Assembly (NCBI GenBank): GCA_965216695.1
Contig: OZ244212.1
Location: forward strand, 682,001 to 746,000
Reading direction: 5' to 3'
Length of the DNA stretch: 64,000 bases
Origin: G965216695 sp965216695
GTDB taxonomy: Bacteria > Pseudomonadota > Gammaproteobacteria > Pseudomonadales > Azotimanducaceae
Position 1 is the first letter of the stretch, and the number at the start of each line of letters is the position of its first letter. Both the position numbers and the translations under genes were made by a program. Shown here piece by piece: positions 59,597-64,000 of the stretch. Under the pieces are notes generated by a model, which saw only the letters and a program-made list of their open reading frames with translations, made no database searches and had not been told where the DNA came from.

Positions 59597-60591
59597 AAGT
59601 TGCGACGAAGGTCCATTCCAGTGTAGAGCGAAGTCACCTGCTCCGCGTAACCATTGAACGGCAACGTCGGGCGGCGGTTGGGATCGAGAAACGTCGACGG
59701 CAGACGTCGCTCGGTTGCCTGACTCCAGCGCGGATGCGACACGTCCGGATTCACGTTCGCGTAAAAGCCATACTCGCGCGGTGCGAGCAGGCTCCACGTG
59801 TTGCGCGGCTGCCGTTTGCGAAATCGGATGGAAACGATCGACTTGATGCTCTTGAAGCCGTACTTCCATGGAACGATCAATCGCAGCGGCGCGCCGTTTT
59901 GATTTGGCAGCGGCTTACCGTATACACCCACCGCCATCAACGACAGCGGATGCATTGCTTCGTCCATGCGCAGTCCTTCCACATACGGCCAGTCGATCGA
60001 GCTGAACCAGGATCGCTGGCCGCGCATTTCATCCGGTCTGTGCAGCGTTTGAAACTCGACGAACCTGGCATCGGAGCTCGGCTTCAGGCGTTCGATCAAA
60101 CGCGCGAGCGGAATGCCCTGCCAAGGGACAACCATCGACCACGCTTCAACGCAGCGGAAACGGTACACGCGATCTTCCACAGCGAGTTCCTTAAGAAGAT
60201 CCTCTAGGTTCCAGGTTCGCGGCGCCTCCGTGCGGCCCGACACATCTACAGTCCACGGCGCAATCGTCATTTCATGCGCGTAGCGGGCCGGATCGGTCTT
60301 GTCCATTCCGAATTCGTAGAAGTTGTTGTAACCGGTAACGATGTCTTCCGGGGTCAGCGCATCGTCAAGCGCGCCTCCGGACGCAGCTGCTTTTGCGCTC
60401 GCCACGGCGTCGTCGTCCCCAGTGAACATACCCCCAAAAGCAACGGCAGAGGCGGTCAGTCCCGCGGCTCCCGTAAGCAATCTTGTGAAGCCGCGTCGTG
60501 ATTTCGGGCGATTGAAAAATTCACGTTCCGGCGTTATCTCAGAACCTTTCGGTTCGTCGCCCAGGGCATTTCGTTCAATGCGGCTTCGCAT
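59593..60591 (-). CDS. msrP: MsrP, molybdenum-dependent periplasmic methionine sulfoxide reductase
   Basis: 332 aa from ATG 60591 (GAGG upstream), chosen over an ATG 27 bp further up. Tat signal SRRGFTRLLTGAAGLTASAV. Molybdopterin Cys in YRFRCVEAWSMVVPWQG. Later SSIDWPYVEGLRMDEAMHPL and NQNGAPLRLIVPWKYGFK are family motifs. Needs MoaB-made Moco and MsrQ. Confidence 0.94.
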   Translation of the reverse strand: MRSRIERNALGDEPKGSEITPEREFFNRPKSRRGFTRLLTGAAGLTASAVAFGGMFTGDDDAVASAKAAASGGALDDALTPEDIVTGYNNFYEFGMDKTDPARYAHEMTIAPWTVDVSGRTEAPRTWNLEDLLKELAVEDRVYRFRCVEAWSMVVPWQGIPLARLIERLKPSSDARFVEFQTLHRPDEMRGQRSWFSSIDWPYVEGLRMDEAMHPLSLMAVGVYGKPLPNQNGAPLRLIVPWKYGFKSIKSIVSIRFRKRQPRNTWSLLAPREYGFYANVNPDVSHPRWSQATERRLPSTFLDPNRRPTLPFNGYAEQVTSLYTGMDLRRNF

Positions 60592-60623
60592 GTTCCCGCC
60601 TCTACTCGCGTAGTCCAAAGACT

Positions 60624-61457
60624 CTAGCTCTCGGGATTAGTTCCGCGAACGCGACGTACAACGAAAGCTACGGGGCCGGAAAGCGCATAGACGCTGAAGA
60701 TTACGAGCAGCACCTTGGGTGGGTCGGCGACCAGAACCGCGAACACGATCGCAGCAAGCACGAGCGTCACGAATGGTACGCGATTTTTGACATCAATCTG
60801 TTTGGGCGAGAAGTAGTGGAAGTTGGAAACCATGAGCAGCGCAATCAGCACTACCAGCATTCCCACCGCACTAACAGCAAATGCGCTCGGCGTGCCGCCC
60901 ACAACATCGCCCCAAACCCAGACGGTACAGGCAATGATTGCCGCGGCAGACGGACTGGCCAGGCCCGTGAAACTTTCGTTGTCGCCCTGCGTATTGAAAC
61001 GGGCGAGTCTCAACGCTGCACAGGCAACGTAAATGAAGGTGGCTATCCAACCGATGCGCCCCAGCGAGTTCAGACCCCAGAAGTACGCAACCATCGCGGG
61101 CGCAACACCGAACGCCACCATATCCGACAGGCTGTCGTACTCCGCGCCGAAGTCCGAGTCGGTCCGTGTCCAGCGCGCGACCCGCCCGTCGGCGGTATCG
61201 AACAACAGACTTACGAATATCGCGAGCGCCGCGCTCACGAAGTTACCGTTGGCGGCCGATACGATTGCGAACACTCCCGCGAACAGCGCCGCACTGGTGA
61301 TCAGGTTCGGCAGCAGGTAGATACCCCGTCGGCGCGCGCGCTTGTCGCCCGCGTCACTAAACGGACGGGAAAACACACCTTTGTGCACATTGCCCGGGTT
61401 TTCGGCGGTCTCGTCTTCTCGCACGGCACCGCCCGGGGGGCGTTCTTCGTTCGTCAT
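60624..61457 (-). CDS. pssA: CDP-diacylglycerol-serine O-phosphatidyltransferase PssA (type II)
   Basis: 277 aa with about seven TM helices and the CDP-alcohol transferase motif DTADGRVARWTRTDSDFGAE followed by YDSLSDMVAFG (D-G-x2-A-R-x8-G-x3-D-x3-D). Makes phosphatidylserine. The N-terminal acidic cytoplasmic extension is about 1-40. Lies 22 bp after ilvC, a known neighbour order. Confidence 0.95.
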   Translation of the reverse strand: MTNEERPPGGAVREDETAENPGNVHKGVFSRPFSDAGDKRARRRGIYLLPNLITSAALFAGVFAIVSAANGNFVSAALAIFVSLLFDTADGRVARWTRTDSDFGAEYDSLSDMVAFGVAPAMVAYFWGLNSLGRIGWIATFIYVACAALRLARFNTQGDNESFTGLASPSAAAIIACTVWVWGDVVGGTPSAFAVSAVGMLVVLIALLMVSNFHYFSPKQIDVKNRVPFVTLVLAAIVFAVLVADPPKVLLVIFSVYALSGPVAFVVRRVRGTNPES

Positions 61458-61479
61458 TAACCGCCTTGTGTCGCTGTCC

Positions 61480-62499
61480 TCAGTTTTTCGACTTGTCCAC
61501 GAGCTTATTCTGCTCGATCCACGGCATCATCGCACGCAGACGCTCGCCAACCGATTCGATCTGTTGGTCACGACTGATTCGCCGCATCGCCTTGATCGTA
61601 GGCGCGCCCGCCTGATTTTCGGCAACGAATTCCCGGGCAAACTGCCCGGTTTGAATCTCCGCCAGTATTCTGCGCATCTCTGCGCGGGTCTCGTCCGTTA
61701 CAACCCGCGAACCACGGGTCAGGCCGCCATACTCGGCAGTGTTGGATACCGTATACCACATATTCGTGATGCCGCCTTCGTAGAAGAAATCGACGATCAA
61801 CTTCAGCTCGTGCAGGCACTCGAAATACGCCATCTCCGGCGCATACCCAGCCTCTACCAGCGTATCGAATCCCGCTTGAACAAGCGCCGCGGCGCCACCA
61901 CACAACACCGCCTGTTCACCAAACAGATCCGTCTCGGTTTCTTCCCGAAACGACGTCTCGATTACTGCCGCCCTGCCTGCACCAATGGCCGATGCATAAC
62001 TCAAGGCCGTCTGTTTGGCCATGCCGCTGGGATCAGCCGCAATCGCGATGAGACTCGGCACTCCACCGCCTTCGACATAGGTTGAGCGCACCGTGTGGCC
62101 AGGCCCCTTTGGAGCGATCATGATCACGTCCAGATCTGCGCGCGGCTCGATCAAACCGAAGTGGATGTTGAACCCGTGTGCAAACGCAAGCGTTGCCCCT
62201 TCCTTCACGTTCGGCTCAATTTCCTCCGCATACATGCGTTGCTGCATCTCATCCGGCGTAAGCACCATCACCAGATCAGCATCGGCTACGGCCTCGGCCA
62301 CCTCACTCACCTTGAATCCGGCGTTCTCCGCCTTTGGCCAAGACGCACCACCGCGCCGCAATCCGATCGTCACGTTGGCAACGCCCGAATCCCGCAGATT
62401 GTTCGCATGCGCATGCCCCTGAGACCCGTAGCCCACGACCACGACGTTCATCTTCTGGATGATCGAAAGATCCGCGTCTTTGTCGTAATAAACTTGCAT
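61480..62499 (-). CDS. ilvC: ketol-acid reductoisomerase IlvC
   Basis: 339 aa from ATG 62499 (MQVYYDKDADLSIIQKMNV). NADPH motif GYGSQGHAHANNLRDSGV, metal/active site APKGPGHTVRSTYVEGGGVP, C-terminal EAGYAPEMAYFECLHELKLI. The class I enzyme of branched-chain amino-acid synthesis. Follows ilvN. Confidence 0.97.
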   Translation of the reverse strand: MQVYYDKDADLSIIQKMNVVVVGYGSQGHAHANNLRDSGVANVTIGLRRGGASWPKAENAGFKVSEVAEAVADADLVMVLTPDEMQQRMYAEEIEPNVKEGATLAFAHGFNIHFGLIEPRADLDVIMIAPKGPGHTVRSTYVEGGGVPSLIAIAADPSGMAKQTALSYASAIGAGRAAVIETSFREETETDLFGEQAVLCGGAAALVQAGFDTLVEAGYAPEMAYFECLHELKLIVDFFYEGGITNMWYTVSNTAEYGGLTRGSRVVTDETRAEMRRILAEIQTGQFAREFVAENQAGAPTIKAMRRISRDQQIESVGERLRAMMPWIEQNKLVDKSKN

Positions 62500-62548
62500 T
62501 ACATTCTCGCTCGTTGTTGTGTTTGGATGATGGTGTGTCCCGGTCGGC

Positions 62549-63043
62549 TCAAACCGCCAGAACCTGTTCGCCTCGACTAACCCCCGACACGCCTGACCGG
62601 GCCACTTCAAGCACTTGTGCCAGTCCGATTGCCGCGAGGAAGGCGTCGAGTTTGTCGCTCGGCCCTACGAGCTGAATCGTGTAGGTTGCGGGCGTCACGT
62701 CGACGATCTGTGCGCGAAAAATTTCAACCGTTCGCTTAACCTCCGGACGCGTCGCCGCATCGGTGCGAACTTTCACCAGCAGCAGCTCGCGTTCCAGATG
62801 CTCGGCTTCGGTCAGATCGACCACCTTCACCACTTCAATCAGCTTGTTCAAGTGCTTTATGATCTGCTCGATCTTGCGATCGTCGCCGCGCGTGGTCAGA
62901 GTCAAACGCGACAACGTCGCGTCTTCGGTAGGCGCAACCGACAGAGACTCAATGTTGTAGTTGCGCTGCGCAAACAGGCCGACAATGCGCGACAACGCGC
63001 CGGCCTCGTTCTCCAGCAAAACTGCGATTATTCTGCGCATCAT
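62549..63043 (-). CDS. ilvN: acetolactate synthase small (regulatory) subunit
   Basis: 164 aa. N-terminal ACT domain (IIAVLLENEAGALSRIVGLF, then YNIESLSVAPTEDATLSRLT) that binds valine, and a C-terminal domain (about 80-164). IlvH/IlvN type; called ilvN by convention. ATGA overlap with the large subunit. Confidence 0.93.
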   Translation of the reverse strand: MMRRIIAVLLENEAGALSRIVGLFAQRNYNIESLSVAPTEDATLSRLTLTTRGDDRKIEQIIKHLNKLIEVVKVVDLTEAEHLERELLLVKVRTDAATRPEVKRTVEIFRAQIVDVTPATYTIQLVGPSDKLDAFLAAIGLAQVLEVARSGVSGVSRGEQVLAV

Positions 63044-64000
63044 TCGCGTACCGCGTTCTCGATGTTCTTTCCGAGGAACATCTCACTCATATCCCCGCCC
63101 TTGATCGCCATCGGATAAACGTGTTCCTCCGGATCGACCCAGACATCTATGAACACCAGCCGATTCCTGAGCTCGTCTGAGAACGCTTCCTGTAGCACTG
63201 GCTCCAGATCCGGCTCGCGCGTGACTTTGTAGCCCACGTGGCCGAACGCCTCTACGAGTGTTTTGAAATCCGGCAGCGAATTGGCGTAGGTGCTCTGCGA
63301 ATGGCGGCCGGCGTACTGCATGTCCTGCCATTGTTTCACCATGCCCAGCGCCTGGTTGTTGAGATTCAGAATCTTCACCGGCAACCCATACTGCAAACAG
63401 GTAGACAGCTCCTGCATGTTCATCATGAAGCTCCCCTCGCCTGTCACGCAGGCGACCACCGCGTCAGGCAGCGCTACTTGCACCCCCATCGCGGCGGGCA
63501 GCCCGAAACCCATCGTTCCGAGGCCACCGGAATTGATCCACCGCCGGGGCTCGGCAAACTTGTAGTACTGCGCAGCAAACATCTGATGCTGCCCGACATC
63601 GCTCGTTACATACGCATTCCCCTCCGTAACCCGGTAGAGGGTCTGAACGGCGTACTGCGGCAGAATGCGCCGGTCGGGGTCCGGCTGCAGCGCGTGATTC
63701 AGGCCGTGCTTAGCGCGCCAGCCGTCGACGCGTTGGCGCCACGCGCTTACTACCGCTTCGCGATCGTCTCTAGCGGCGGCCAACGCGCGCTCGAGAGCGT
63801 CGAGGCACTGCCGGAGAACCGGCTCTGCCTGCCCGACGATCGGGATGTCGGCACCAATGATTTTCGAGATCGTAGCCGGATCCACATCCACATGAATGAT
63901 CTTGGCACCCGGCGAAAATTTTTCCGGGTTGTTGGTTACCCGATCGTCGAACCGTGCGCCGATTGCAAAGATCACATCCGCGCAATGCATGGCCATATTG
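63040..64000 (-). CDS. ilvI: acetolactate synthase large subunit, 5' end beyond window
   Basis: 320 codons of a TPP enzyme C-terminal part, open at the right edge. HCADVIFAIGARFDDRVTNN, then the TPP-binding GEGSFMMNMQELSTCLQYGL (GDG-type with Glu in place of Asp) and KILNLNNQALGMVKQWQDMQ. FAD/TPP enzyme forming acetolactate. Identity ilvI versus ilvB is not decidable here; the ilvI-ilvN-ilvC order fits ilvI. Confidence 0.93.
   Translation of the reverse strand, partial: NMAMHCADVIFAIGARFDDRVTNNPEKFSPGAKIIHVDVDPATISKIIGADIPIVGQAEPVLRQCLDALERALAAARDDREAVVSAWRQRVDGWRAKHGLNHALQPDPDRRILPQYAVQTLYRVTEGNAYVTSDVGQHQMFAAQYYKFAEPRRWINSGGLGTMGFGLPAAMGVQVALPDAVVACVTGEGSFMMNMQELSTCLQYGLPVKILNLNNQALGMVKQWQDMQYAGRHSQSTYANSLPDFKTLVEAFGHVGYKVTREPDLEPVLQEAFSDELRNRLVFIDVWVDPEEHVYPMAIKGGDMSEMFLGKNIENAVRE

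Overview
The window is a piece of a GC-rich chromosome (about 60% GC by eye) from a free-living gammaproteobacterium, probably an unclassified marine lineage. The evidence is gammaproteobacterial gene order: lptG-lptF divergent from pepA-holC-valS, and holD-rimI-prfC. It also carries a FabY-type ketoacyl synthase, an AlgP-like Lys/Ala-rich protein and a Baeyer-Villiger-type monooxygenase. I cannot name the genus.

Left edge and island (1-22.6 kb). A 3'-truncated queA is followed by tRNA-Leu(CAA), the same tRNA family as the leuX integration hotspot. The tRNA is the left end of a 20.4 kb integrated element. A 60-bp copy of its 3' part recurs exactly at 21671-21730, next to a tyrosine integrase, and similar arm-type sites lie inside both ends. 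The element has three parts: (i) three small overlapping genes of unknown function on the left; (ii) AT-richer cargo with an alpha-toroid protein, membrane and secreted proteins, ParB-like and other gene remnants, and a three-gene RHS operon (small secreted protein, 1798-aa SpvB/RHS/YD-repeat protein with an unassigned 251-residue tip, overlapping lipoprotein as candidate immunity protein); (iii) a co-oriented replication and control block (integrase, AlpA-like HTH, primase, RepA-like ATPase, ParB-like protein, TOPRIM/Spo11-like protein, DUF1441/Nu1-like packaging protein). No capsid, tail or portal genes were seen, so the element looks like a phage satellite or integrative element rather than a complete prophage. 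A cluster of TTCTGAC iterons at the 3' end of the ATPase gene is a candidate origin. Beyond attR lies an array of 128-bp units, each ending in a degenerate copy of the tRNA-Leu 3' half.

Central housekeeping region (22.6-43.4 kb). A VOC protein diverges from an HxlR-type regulator, followed by YHS, GST, SDR and thiolase genes. The HxlR promoter and the SDR promoter share a 10-bp site. Then come an RDD protein, lptGF, pepA-holC-unknown-valS, a flavin monooxygenase, an AlgP-like basic protein with a NYN-LOTUS protein, a quinone oxidoreductase, hisH-hisF, hemH and a LysR regulator divergent from a TSUP transporter.

Right region (44-64 kb). A single polypeptide of about 1640 aa carries a complete acyl-CoA carboxylase in the unusual order AccA-AccD-AccC-AccB. 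It is divergent from moaB, an acetyl-CoA acetyltransferase and a FabY-type ketoacyl synthase, which suggests a locus for fatty-acid initiation. Then come sirB1-like, prfC, rimI and holD; a DAHP synthase; a GNAT gene bracketed by 60-bp inverted repeats; and the minus-strand run ilvI-ilvN-ilvC-pssA-msrP-msrQ-phhB, with ilvI cut by the right edge.
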